DNA of 25,543 bases from a virus, in IMG/VR virus record IMGVR_UViG_3300044633_000897, positions 1-25,543 of that record; one strand, written 5' to 3'. Of the stretch, positions 1 through 7,447 are shown piece after piece. Each line of letters starts with the position of its first letter. Position 1 is the first letter of the stretch. The notes beneath the pieces were generated by a model. It searched no databases and had not been told where the DNA came from. It worked only from the letters and a program-made list of their open reading frames with translations. The translations under genes were made by a program, and so were the position numbers.

Positions 1-2
1 AT

Positions 3-419
3 ACAACTGTCAATAAATCCAGTCCGGTGACTACTGTTGGAGGCGGAACTAACTGGAAACAAGTTGCATGTGGAGGCTATCATACAGCAGCAATAAAAAC
101 AAATGGAACATTATGGACTTGGGGAAATAATTATTATGGCCAACTTGGTGATGGATTAGGAGTTTACCCTGCAAGTAAAATGAGTCCAGTAACAACTGCT
201 GGAGGTGGAACTAACTGGAAACAAGTAGCTTGTTGTTTTGCTGATTCAGCAGCAATAAAAACAGATGGAACATTATGGACTTGGGGGGTAAATAATTATG
301 GCCAATCAGGAGATAATACAACTGCCAGAAATTTAAGTCCGGTAACAACTGTTGGAGGCGGAACTAACTGGAAGCAAGTAGCTTGCGGCGATAATAATAC
401 AGCAGCAATAGGATATTAA
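3..419 (+). CDS. RCC1-repeat tail adhesin, 5'-truncated
   Basis: The reading frame is open from the first base of the window, so the gene starts upstream and only its last 138 codons are visible. They encode about two and a half RCC1-type propeller blades. Each blade of about 50 residues has the pattern GGGTNWKQVACG, then AAIKTDGTLWTWG, then GQLGD and SPVTT. The protein stops after TAAIGY, at the same blade phase at which the two full-length paralogues downstream end, so the C-terminus is probably natural. RCC1 repeats normally build a seven-bladed beta-propeller for protein or ligand binding. In a phage structural region the likely role is a tail-fibre or adhesin head, which is inference from context. 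The next gene starts 2 bases after the stop. A GTG at 27 is in frame but is an internal codon and not the start. Confidence 0.85.
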   Translation, partial: TTVNKSSPVTTVGGGTNWKQVACGGYHTAAIKTNGTLWTWGNNYYGQLGDGLGVYPASKMSPVTTAGGGTNWKQVACCFADSAAIKTDGTLWTWGVNNYGQSGDNTTARNLSPVTTVGGGTNWKQVACGDNNTAAIGY

Positions 420-421
420 AA

Positions 422-1087
422 ATGACATCATATGTTTTAGCAAATAATAATCATGTACTTAATGGACCAAGAGCTTGGAATTACCGATCTTTTGAATCAA
501 CTCTCGAGGAAGATTTAGAAATAGAATACAAACTTCCATTAACCAAAACTGATGAAGAAATAATTACAATAGACGAAAATACCCATATTTATCCTGCAAG
601 ATATGAATATCCAGCTTATAATCAAAAAACTGAATATTTGCATGGACCATTCTGGGATTTCTCAACTGGAACTGCTATTGGTACTTTTGAAATTTTACCA
701 ATTCAAATTGAATTTATTAAACAAAGCTTAAAACAAAAAGTAGCAGCGAATCGTTATATAAAAGAAAATGCAGGAACAAAAATAACAATTCAAGATACAG
801 AAGTTTCAATTGACACCAGTAGAGATAATAGAAATATATTTGTACAAAAATATCTATTAATGAATGATACCGATACGATTCAATGGAAATTTCCAGAAAC
901 ATGGTTAACATTATCTAAACAAGAATTAGGGTTAGTTGTAACGGCTGCAGATGCTTATATTCAGGCTCAATTTGATTGGGAAGTTACGAAAGGAATCGAA
1001 ATAGATTCAAAAACTACAGCTGAAGAATTGAATTTAGTAGATATCGGCGACCCAGTTCCACCTATACCTGAAATATTAGGAATCTAA
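422..1087 (+). CDS. DUF4376-like phage tail-associated protein
   Basis: A 221-residue protein of unknown function. The N-terminal half (about residues 1-90) is rich in acidic and aromatic residues and has no motif I recognise. The C-terminal part (about 100-190) resembles the DUF4376 domain of phage tail-fibre-associated proteins: a helical stretch EFIKQSLKQKV, a beta region with VSIDTSRDNRNIF, a tryptophan in IQWKFPETW, then LTLSKQELGLVV and a final helix with QAQFDWE. It sits 2 bases after one RCC1 adhesin gene and 1 base before the next, so it is probably co-translated with them and part of the same tail appendage or its assembly. No signal peptide or membrane segment is visible. The DUF4376 resemblance is from memory of the pattern, so it is a suggestion only. 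Confidence 0.7.
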   Translation: MTSYVLANNNHVLNGPRAWNYRSFESTLEEDLEIEYKLPLTKTDEEIITIDENTHIYPARYEYPAYNQKTEYLHGPFWDFSTGTAIGTFEILPIQIEFIKQSLKQKVAANRYIKENAGTKITIQDTEVSIDTSRDNRNIFVQKYLLMNDTDTIQWKFPETWLTLSKQELGLVVTAADAYIQAQFDWEVTKGIEIDSKTTAEELNLVDIGDPVPPIPEILGI

Positions 1088-1088
1088 T

Positions 1089-2282
1089 ATGGCAACATTA
1101 GGTTTTACTGATAATGATGGAGCAGATTTGGGGATTAAATATGTTACTAAAGAATACGCTATGGATTGGTACCCATATTTAATCCCAAGTACGAAAGCTC
1201 CGCAATTATTGGCTTGTGGGTATAATTCTTGGGGGTCGCTTGGAGACGGGACATCTGCAAATAAATCAAGTTTGGTAACAACTGGTGGAGGCGGAACTAA
1301 CTGGAAACAAGTCGCAAGCGGTCACGGCATTCACGCTGCAGCAATCAAGACAGATGGAACATTATGGACTTGGGGATACAATGACTATGGCCAATTAGGC
1401 GATAATACATATGTCGGTAAATTAAGTCCAGTAACCGTTGCTGGGGGTGGAATTAATTGGAAACAAGTTGCAGGTGGAAATTATCATACAGCAGCAATTA
1501 AAACAGATGGAACATTATGGGCTTGGGGATATAACTTGCAAGGCCAGATAGGCGATAATACAACTGTCTCTAAATCAAGTCCGGTAACAACTGTTGGAGG
1601 CGGAACTAACTGGAAGCAAGTAGCTTGCGGCGATGATCATACAGCAGCATTAAAAACAGATGGAACATTATGGGTTTGGGGAGATAATAATTATCAGCAG
1701 CTTGGAGATGGAACAGCAGGTTCTGTAGATAAATCTAGTCCGGTGACAACTGCTGGAGGTGGAACTAACTGGAAACAAGTTTCTTGTGGTAGTCGATATA
1801 CAATTGCATTAAAGACAAATGGGACATTATGGGGTTGGGGATTTAACCCCGATGGTGGAGTGAATACTGGTAGCCCTACATCTCTAGGTGTAAACTTTGG
1901 ATCTAACTGGAAACAGGTAGCTTGCGGAAATTCTCACACAGCAGCAATAAAAACAGATGGAACATTATGGACTTGGGGAAATAACGCTTCGGGTCAACTC
2001 GGAGATGGGACGCAGATTAGTAGGTCTACTAGTCCAGTAACAACTCTCGGAGGTGGAACTAACTGGAAACAAGTTGTTTGTGGCAGTCAAAACACAGCAG
2101 CAATAAAAACAGATGGGTCGCTATGGAATTGGGGATCTAATAACTATGGTCAACTTGGCTCTTATCAAGTATCAGTTTTTAAATCTAGTCCAGTAACAAC
2201 TGTAGCTGTAGGAAATAATTGGAAACAAGTTTCTTTTGTAAGACAGTCTATATTTGCAATCTCTGAAGCTTCAGGTTGGTAA
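1089..2282 (+). CDS. RCC1-repeat seven-bladed propeller adhesin
   Basis: A 397-residue protein. About 40 N-terminal residues without repeats could be the attachment part. They are followed by RCC1-type repeats of about 50 residues. Six copies of the T(D/N)G(T/S)LWxWG strand are present (variants TWG, AWG, VWG, GWG, TWG, NWG). A degenerate first strand, LLACGYNSWGSLGDG, and the last strand, NNWKQVSFVRQSIFAIS, would close a seventh blade in the usual velcro manner. Seven blades is the standard RCC1 propeller. The protein is closely related to the genes at 3-419 and 2778-3965, including an exact 58-base match to the first. Likely role: receptor-binding or decoration protein of the tail. It could instead be a structural spacer. 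No catalytic residues are evident. Confidence 0.85.
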   Translation: MATLGFTDNDGADLGIKYVTKEYAMDWYPYLIPSTKAPQLLACGYNSWGSLGDGTSANKSSLVTTGGGGTNWKQVASGHGIHAAAIKTDGTLWTWGYNDYGQLGDNTYVGKLSPVTVAGGGINWKQVAGGNYHTAAIKTDGTLWAWGYNLQGQIGDNTTVSKSSPVTTVGGGTNWKQVACGDDHTAALKTDGTLWVWGDNNYQQLGDGTAGSVDKSSPVTTAGGGTNWKQVSCGSRYTIALKTNGTLWGWGFNPDGGVNTGSPTSLGVNFGSNWKQVACGNSHTAAIKTDGTLWTWGNNASGQLGDGTQISRSTSPVTTLGGGTNWKQVVCGSQNTAAIKTDGSLWNWGSNNYGQLGSYQVSVFKSSPVTTVAVGNNWKQVSFVRQSIFAISEASGW

Positions 2283-2286
2283 ATAA

Positions 2287-2778
2287 ATGGCTTTTATTAA
2301 AACAATGACTATTGATGGATTTTATACCAAACAAGAAGCAATTAATCTTTCGCTTGTTGTAAAAAACTTACAATATACCAAAACTGATTTTGGGTATGAA
2401 ATTGAACAATTTAATGCTGTTTCTCCAGACTCTGATGAATTATTTTCCTCTGTATTAGGAAAAACCGTTACTGTTGACTTAGATCGTTCTGGTGTATTTA
2501 GAGAACCGGAATTATTCATACATTTTGAAGATTTTAACGATTTAAATGAATGGTTATTTGTAGTTGCCCTAGAAAGATCTACTTGCAATATATTTGAACA
2601 TCAATCTGGAGCCAAAACTGCGCTAGATCAATATAAATTTGGATATAGAAATTTATTTGAATGGGATTTAACAGTAAACTATCTATTGGAACCTGGGCAG
2701 GGCATATTTTTTAGACCATGGCTATTCCACTCATTCGATCAGGGATTAATTCAAATGTTTAGATTAAAGGAATTATAA
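2287..2778 (+). CDS. hypothetical protein, possible cupin/2OG-oxygenase-like fold
   Basis: A 163-residue protein I do not recognise with certainty. The C-terminal half has the look of a double-stranded beta-helix: LFIHFEDF near residue 78, then EHQSGAKTALDQ, EWDLTVNYLLEPGQG and FFRPWLFHSF. An acidic or histidine pair is followed about 60 residues later by a histidine, as in cupins or 2-oxoglutarate/Fe(II) enzymes. A complete HxD...H...R set cannot be assigned by eye, so no catalysis is claimed. It lies 4 bases after one propeller gene and its stop overlaps the ATG of the next by one base (TAATG), so translation is coupled. A chaperone or small structural partner of the adhesins, or a modifier of them, would fit. 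Confidence 0.65.
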   Translation: MAFIKTMTIDGFYTKQEAINLSLVVKNLQYTKTDFGYEIEQFNAVSPDSDELFSSVLGKTVTVDLDRSGVFREPELFIHFEDFNDLNEWLFVVALERSTCNIFEHQSGAKTALDQYKFGYRNLFEWDLTVNYLLEPGQGIFFRPWLFHSFDQGLIQMFRLKEL

Positions 2779-3965
2779 TGGCAACAGGATTTAAAATATC
2801 GCAAATTGGAAACTATGTAGTGGATATTGATGATATATTACTACGCCGAAACTCTTTACGGGATGCACAAATACTTAGTTGGGGGGATAATAATTGGTTT
2901 AGAGCAGGACAAACCAGTGAAGCCAACGGGTATGTTAGCCCAACGCCTATTGTTGTAGAAGCAAATGGTTGGACGCAAGTAACTGCTTCTAGGCACAGGC
3001 ACTCCGCAGGAATTAAAACGGATGGAACATTATGGACTTGGGGATCCAATGTCTACGGACAATACGGAAATACAAGCGAATATACTTCTGGATTTAGCCC
3101 AGTAACCACTGTTGCCGGTGGAACTAACTGGAAACAAGTTTCATGCGGCTATGCTTACTCAGCAGCAATAAAAACAGATGGAACATTATGGACTTGGGGG
3201 CAGAATAGTTATCAGGGTATTGGTTATGGCCAACTTGGCGATGGTACAACTATTGCTAGATTAAGCCCAGTAACCACAGCTGGAGGCGGAACTAATTGGA
3301 GCCAAGTTTCTTGCGGAGCGTTTTACACAGTAGGAATAAAAACAGACGGAACATTATGGACTTGGGGGCGCAATGACTCTTGTCAATTAGGCGACGGCAC
3401 AACTATACATAAATCTAGCCCAGTAACCACTGTTGCCGGTGGAACTAACTGGAGCCAAGTTTCAGCGCAGTATCATACAACAGGAATCAAAACAGACGGA
3501 ACATTATGGACTTGGGGAGCTAACTATGATGGGCGACTTGGCGACGGAACAACCGTATCTAAATCTAGTCCAGTAAATGTTGCTGGAGGAGGAACTAATT
3601 GGAGCCAAGTTTCAGTCGGATTTTACCATACAGCAGCAATCAAAACAGACGGAACATTATGGACTTGGGGAGGTAATAGTTATCGCCAACTTGGTGATGG
3701 CACAACTGTACAAAAATCCAGCCCAGCAACTGTTTCTGGAGGGGGAACTAATTGGAAACAAATTTCTTGTGGAGCTCTGCATACAACAGCATTAAAAACA
3801 GATGGAACATTATGGGCTTGGGGGAGAAATGGTTACGGACTGCTTGGAACTGGCGTTTCTTCTCTTTATACAAGCAGTCCAGCAACTGTTATTAGCGGCA
3901 ACCTTGAATGGAAACAAATTTCTTGTGGATATGATTATACGCTAGGATTATCATATGGCGGGTAA
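2778..3965 (+). CDS. RCC1-repeat seven-bladed propeller adhesin
   Basis: A 395-residue paralogue of the other two propeller proteins. The N-terminus (about residues 1-30, with SQIGNYVVDIDDILL) is unlike that of the 1089-2282 protein, suggesting a different attachment or partner. Then come QILSWGDNNW as the first partial blade, six clear TDGTLWxWG blades, and a closing strand LEWKQISCGYDYTLGLSYGG. This again gives seven blades. Loops between the WG strand and SPVTT vary in length and sequence between blades (for example QNSYQGIGYGQ against RNDSCQ), whereas the core strands are almost identical. This is what one expects if the loop face contacts a variable target. Placement in the tail is inferred from neighbours. 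The gene is followed by 50 bases of very AT-rich sequence with no recognised promoter. Confidence 0.85.
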   Translation: MATGFKISQIGNYVVDIDDILLRRNSLRDAQILSWGDNNWFRAGQTSEANGYVSPTPIVVEANGWTQVTASRHRHSAGIKTDGTLWTWGSNVYGQYGNTSEYTSGFSPVTTVAGGTNWKQVSCGYAYSAAIKTDGTLWTWGQNSYQGIGYGQLGDGTTIARLSPVTTAGGGTNWSQVSCGAFYTVGIKTDGTLWTWGRNDSCQLGDGTTIHKSSPVTTVAGGTNWSQVSAQYHTTGIKTDGTLWTWGANYDGRLGDGTTVSKSSPVNVAGGGTNWSQVSVGFYHTAAIKTDGTLWTWGGNSYRQLGDGTTVQKSSPATVSGGGTNWKQISCGALHTTALKTDGTLWAWGRNGYGLLGTGVSSLYTSSPATVISGNLEWKQISCGYDYTLGLSYGG

Positions 3966-4015
3966 ATTATTTTAATATATATTTTAGTAATTTTTAATTT
4001 TACTGTGAGTATATT

Positions 4016-4792
4016 ATGCCTAAAAAATATCATTTTATTTCAGGTTTACCTAGATCTGGTTCAACTCTGCTTACTGCAATCTTGAACCAGAATCCAAATT
4101 TCTATTCAAATATTTCAAATCCCCTAGCAAGGTTTGTTCGATCAATTATTGTTCATTCTTATGCAGGTCCAGGATACGCTCTTCAATGTCCAGAAGAAAA
4201 ACGCATTGAATTAATCAAAAACATAATCCAAACATATCACTCGCATATTTCGCAAGAAGTATGTTTTAATACAAATCGTGGATGGACTAATCTTCTTGCG
4301 CAACTTGAACAAGTATCTCCCGATTCAAAAGTAATATGCTGCGTAAGAGATATAAATTGGATCCTAGATTCCTTTGAGCGGTTGTTTAAAGCCAATCCCT
4401 TTACGTTATCAAGGATGTATTCTGAACAGGAAGCAGAGACCATTTACACGCGTGCATATGCCTCTATGAGTCCAGGGCATACAGTTAGATTTGCCTATGA
4501 TTCATTAAAAGAAGCCATGTGCAGCCAACAAAAACGTAATATTATGTTAGTTGATTATGAGCAATTAGCAAAATACCCAGAAAAAACTATGCGAGCTGTT
4601 TATGCTTTTATAGATGAGCCTTATTTTGAACACGATTTTTCTAATGTAGAAACATCATATGACGAATATGATTTAGAAGCAGGAATAATTGGTTTACATG
4701 ATATTAGAAAAGAAGTAAAATATATTGAAAGAGAATTTATTTTACCGCCTGATTTATTGCAGGAATTTAAAGGGTTAGAAGTCTGGAAATGA
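4016..4792 (+). CDS. sulfotransferase family protein
   Basis: A 258-residue predicted PAPS-dependent sulfotransferase. The 5'-phosphosulfate-binding loop is seen at about residues 9-19 as SGLPRSGSTLL. The 3'-phosphate-binding element is VICCVRDINWILDSFERLF near residues 106-124, with Arg111 and Ser119 at the expected spacing of eight. NRGWTNLL near residue 87 resembles other bacterial and phage members. The family transfers sulfate from PAPS to a hydroxyl or amino group of a carbohydrate, lipid or protein. The acceptor here is unknown. The first gene of a tight five-gene run, it overlaps the next by 4 bases (ATGA). An APS-kinase-like gene closes the same run, which fits supply of PAPS. Coming directly after the adhesins, the protein may sulfate a fibre-borne or host glycan; that is inference. 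Confidence 0.85.
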   Translation: MPKKYHFISGLPRSGSTLLTAILNQNPNFYSNISNPLARFVRSIIVHSYAGPGYALQCPEEKRIELIKNIIQTYHSHISQEVCFNTNRGWTNLLAQLEQVSPDSKVICCVRDINWILDSFERLFKANPFTLSRMYSEQEAETIYTRAYASMSPGHTVRFAYDSLKEAMCSQQKRNIMLVDYEQLAKYPEKTMRAVYAFIDEPYFEHDFSNVETSYDEYDLEAGIIGLHDIRKEVKYIEREFILPPDLLQEFKGLEVWK

Positions 4793-5124
4793 AATATAAA
4801 ACGTTTTATTTAAAAGCTGTAGCAATTGAGCGAGATATACCAGAATCAGATGTTCCATGCCAAACAAAATCTTGTACGGAATGTTGCGAACGCCTTTCTC
4901 CATTTTTAACAGATGAAGAATTTTCCTCTGGAAATTACATATATACTTTTTTAAATGTAGGTGATAACGAAAAACCTGCTATAGCAATACCAAGAACTGA
5001 TCGAGGTTGTATTTACCTCGATCATGATAAAAAATGCACTATTTACGATATTAGACCAAAAGCTTGCCGTCAGTTTGATTGTAGATTAGGGCATAGTCCA
5101 ATAATAACAAATAAATTTGAGTAA
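4789..5124 (+). CDS. YkgJ-like cysteine-cluster protein
   Basis: A 111-residue protein with eight cysteines, at residues 24, 29, 32, 33, 74, 83, 93 and 98. The arrangement C-x4-C-x2-CC, then GCIYLDHDKKC, then RPKACRQFDC matches the YkgJ family of putative zinc- or iron-sulfur-binding proteins, which includes proteins linked to oxidoreduction and to flagellin N-methylation. Biochemical function of the family is poorly defined. All eight family cysteines appear present, so the metal site should be intact. Translation is coupled to the sulfotransferase gene by a 4-base overlap, and the methyltransferase gene begins 3 bases after its stop. A role in modifying a virion or host surface protein together with these neighbours is inference. 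Confidence 0.8.
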   Translation: MKYKTFYLKAVAIERDIPESDVPCQTKSCTECCERLSPFLTDEEFSSGNYIYTFLNVGDNEKPAIAIPRTDRGCIYLDHDKKCTIYDIRPKACRQFDCRLGHSPIITNKFE

Positions 5125-5127
5125 ATT

Positions 5128-5679
5128 ATGAAATTACACTTAGGATCTGGCGATAAACGCTTTGAGGGGTTTGTGAATGTCGATTATGATGAAAATTGCA
5201 AACCAGATTATTGTTTTAACATTGAAACTGAAAAATTCCCGTTTGAAGACGGCACTGTAGATGAAGTAATCGCTCATCACGTCTTTGAACATTTAGGAGA
5301 GGGCTACTTCCATGTATTACAAGAATTGTACCGTGTATGTCAACATGGAGCAATTATAGATATCGTTGTACCTCATCATAGACATGAATATTTTGCCAAT
5401 GACCCAACTCATCGTAGAGCAATTACAGCTGATGGCTTATGGTTATTTAGCAAAAAATATAATGACGCTTCAATTAAACAAGGAGCTGCTGCATCTCGTT
5501 TAGGTCATTATTTTAATGTAGATTTTGAAGTTGTAGAAACACAAAATATTCCTGATCCAAAATATATTGAAGTTTTTACAGGAAAAACTGTTGTTGAAGT
5601 TGAACGGTACATGCACGAACATAATAATATTATTATGGAAGTTCACATTAAACTTGTAGTGATTAAAGAATATGATTAA
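5128..5679 (+). CDS. class I SAM-dependent methyltransferase
   Basis: A 183-residue small Rossmann methyltransferase. Motif I is at the very N-terminus (KLHLGSGDKRFEGFVNVD, residues 2-19), with the acidic residue at the end of strand 2. FPFEDGTVDEVIAHHVFEH (about 37-55) is the motif II/IV region typical of the Methyltransf_11-type fold. IIDIVVPH is the later strand. There is no target-recognition domain and no (D/N)PP(Y/F) or PCQ motif, so a DNA methyltransferase is unlikely. Similar proteins often modify sugars or small molecules in glycan clusters. The gene sits between the YkgJ-like gene (3-base gap) and the glycosyltransferase gene (8-base overlap), which supports a joint role in making or decorating a surface structure. 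Confidence 0.8.
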   Translation: MKLHLGSGDKRFEGFVNVDYDENCKPDYCFNIETEKFPFEDGTVDEVIAHHVFEHLGEGYFHVLQELYRVCQHGAIIDIVVPHHRHEYFANDPTHRRAITADGLWLFSKKYNDASIKQGAAASRLGHYFNVDFEVVETQNIPDPKYIEVFTGKTVVEVERYMHEHNNIIMEVHIKLVVIKEYD

Positions 5680-7021
5680 AATTGACGGGCTAAAATCAGT
5701 AATATCTTCTCTAAGGTCCAAAGAAAAATATAAACAAGCTCGTGAGTTGCTTGATCATTTTTTTACCCAAGCAACATGCATTGCAGATTATGATATTATT
5801 GGAGAATGTGCAATTGAAGCGCAATATCACGAATTAAGGTTAAAATGCGCTGAATATGCTTATACTCACGTTACGACAACAGAACAGTTATTTCTAGCTA
5901 GGGAAAATTTATATCAATGTTATAATGACCTTAATTATCCGGAAAAAGCATTATTTTATATCGAATTAAATTTAAAAATTAAACCTAATGATCCAGATAC
6001 GTTAATGCATAAAGCGTTTAATTTAGCATTAATGGGTCATCGAGAAGAAGCAGAAGGAATGATTGCTAATGTATCAACTACTAATGAAAAATTATTAGAA
6101 TCATTAGATTATTCTTTATCTGGAAAATTATTAAGAGAAGGTAAAACTGCCAAAGGTATAATTTCTTTTATTACTGCATTTAAACCGAAAAATTATTTTT
6201 TTGAAGATAATTTAAAATTAAAATTCTGGGAAGGTGGGATACAACCTGGAAAAACTATTGTTATAAATGGCGAAGGAGGTATTGGAGATGAATTAATTAA
6301 TATTAGATTCTTAGATAATCTTAAAAGTTTAGGTATGTATCCAATTTTATATTCTTCTTGGTATACACATAGACCAGACATAGTTGATTTGTTTAGACGA
6401 CACGGATATAAAATTGTAACAAATACTTTATTTTTTAAAAAAGATTATCTTTGGACTCATATGATGGCTCTTCCTGGATACCTTGGATTAAATGAATCGC
6501 AGTTATGGAAAGGTCCTTATTTAACTCCATTAAAACAAAAGAAAAATCAATTAAAAGATAAGAAATTTAAAATTGGTATTAAATGTAATGGTAATCCATA
6601 TTTTGCACAAGATATTTATCGTACAATTCCTATTAAAGAGATGTTAGGTATAATGCCTGAAAACGTATCAATTTATTATTTTAATATGGAAGAAGAGCAT
6701 CCTAGAACCATTTCTTTAAAGGATAAGATTAATTCATGGGAAGATACATTGGATTTTATTGATCAAATGGATATAATAGTATCGTCTTGCACAAGTTTAG
6801 TTCATGCAGCTGGAGCAATTGGCAAACGAACAATTGTTTTAACTCCTATTGCAAAATATTTTGTTTGGACATCAACTAGAACTGATAATTCAACGCCATG
6901 GTATGGAGATAATTTTACTGTATTAGAACAAACTGTAGTTAGATCTTGGAAAGAACCATTAGAACAAGCAAAATTACTTATTGAGAAAGAATATGAAAAT
7001 TTTAATAATGGGATTACCTAA
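5672..7021 (+). CDS. TPR protein with GT9-like glycosyltransferase domain
   Basis: A 449-residue two-part protein. Residues about 15-175 form helical hairpins of TPR type (for example ENLYQCYNDLNYPEKALFYI and HKAFNLALMGHREEAEGMI). From about residue 190 a GT-B fold resembling the heptosyltransferase (GT9) family begins: PGKTIVINGEGGIGDELINI supplies the glycine-rich nucleotide-sugar loop, and DIIVSSCTSLVHAAGAIGK near residue 370 is the conserved late motif for the donor site. The donor and acceptor are not predictable. TPR domains in such enzymes commonly bind the protein acceptor, so glycosylation of a virion or host protein is possible. Start and stop both overlap neighbouring genes (8 bases upstream, 29 bases downstream), placing it in the decoration operon. 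Confidence 0.8.
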   Translation: MIKIDGLKSVISSLRSKEKYKQARELLDHFFTQATCIADYDIIGECAIEAQYHELRLKCAEYAYTHVTTTEQLFLARENLYQCYNDLNYPEKALFYIELNLKIKPNDPDTLMHKAFNLALMGHREEAEGMIANVSTTNEKLLESLDYSLSGKLLREGKTAKGIISFITAFKPKNYFFEDNLKLKFWEGGIQPGKTIVINGEGGIGDELINIRFLDNLKSLGMYPILYSSWYTHRPDIVDLFRRHGYKIVTNTLFFKKDYLWTHMMALPGYLGLNESQLWKGPYLTPLKQKKNQLKDKKFKIGIKCNGNPYFAQDIYRTIPIKEMLGIMPENVSIYYFNMEEEHPRTISLKDKINSWEDTLDFIDQMDIIVSSCTSLVHAAGAIGKRTIVLTPIAKYFVWTSTRTDNSTPWYGDNFTVLEQTVVRSWKEPLEQAKLLIEKEYENFNNGIT

Positions 7022-7394
7022 TTCCGGCAAAACAACATTAGCAAAAGAATTATCTAAAATTTTACCTAATTGCGAATGGTTTAATGCTGACGTTATTAGA
7101 AAACAATATAATGATTGGGATTTTAGCGATCAGGGAAGAATGCGTCAATGCGACAGAATGAAATACTTAGCCGAAAATTCTAAAGCAGATTATGTTATTT
7201 GTGATTTTGTTGCTCCAACTAAACAAATTAGAAAATATTTCAAAGCAGATTTAATGGTATTTATGGACACTGTAGATAAATGTCATTATGAAAATACAAA
7301 CAGCATATTTGAAAAACCAAGTAATTTTAATATTAGAGTTGATAGCAAACACGCATATTATTGGGCTATGCAAGTAAAAAAAGCATTATTTTAA
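6993..7394 (+). CDS. adenylylsulfate (APS) kinase-like P-loop protein
   Basis: I chose the ATG at 6993 (133 residues) over an in-frame TTG at 6981, because the shorter form starts right at the first beta strand and has a purine-rich GAGAAAG tract just upstream. Walker A is GLPNSGKT (residues 7-14, Lys13). Features aligned with APS kinases follow: NADVIRK in place of DGDNVR, DWDFSDQGRMRQCDR in place of the DLGFS..DR region, CDFVAPTKQIRKYF for the ISP.R segment, and VFMDTVDKCHYENTN for the strand before the lid. APS kinase makes PAPS from APS and ATP, so the product could feed the sulfotransferase four genes upstream. The first Asp of the DGD motif is Asn. A polynucleotide- or nucleoside-kinase-like activity is the main alternative. 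Confidence 0.72.
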   Translation: MKILIMGLPNSGKTTLAKELSKILPNCEWFNADVIRKQYNDWDFSDQGRMRQCDRMKYLAENSKADYVICDFVAPTKQIRKYFKADLMVFMDTVDKCHYENTNSIFEKPSNFNIRVDSKHAYYWAMQVKKALF

Positions 7395-7408
7395 AATAAT
7401 CTCTTTGT

Positions 7409-7416
7409 TATAAATA
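7409..7416 (+). promoter_or_regulatory. T4-type late promoter box upstream of gene 13
   Basis: Exact TATAAATA, the gp55-dependent late promoter element of T4, lies 31 bases before the gene 13 ATG. It is in the short gap after the decoration operon, and no competing gene overlaps it. It probably starts the transcript for genes 13 to 17. Confidence 0.75.
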
Positions 7417-7447
7417 GATAATAAAGTTTAAAATAAAGGGATTCCTA

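Noticed and set aside
3577-3795. Open frame of 72 codons within a propeller gene
   Set aside because: Out-of-frame shadow that itself repeats because the underlying gene is repetitive.
3-3965. Many evenly spaced direct repeats, at first CRISPR-like
   Set aside because: They are about 150 bases apart, in one reading frame, and encode RCC1 blades.
5128-5679. Methyltransferase as the 5-methylcytosine source for the TET/JBP enzyme
   Set aside because: Too short, with no PCQ or ENV motifs or recognition domain of a cytosine-C5 DNA methyltransferase, and it lies in a glycan-type operon far from the TET gene.
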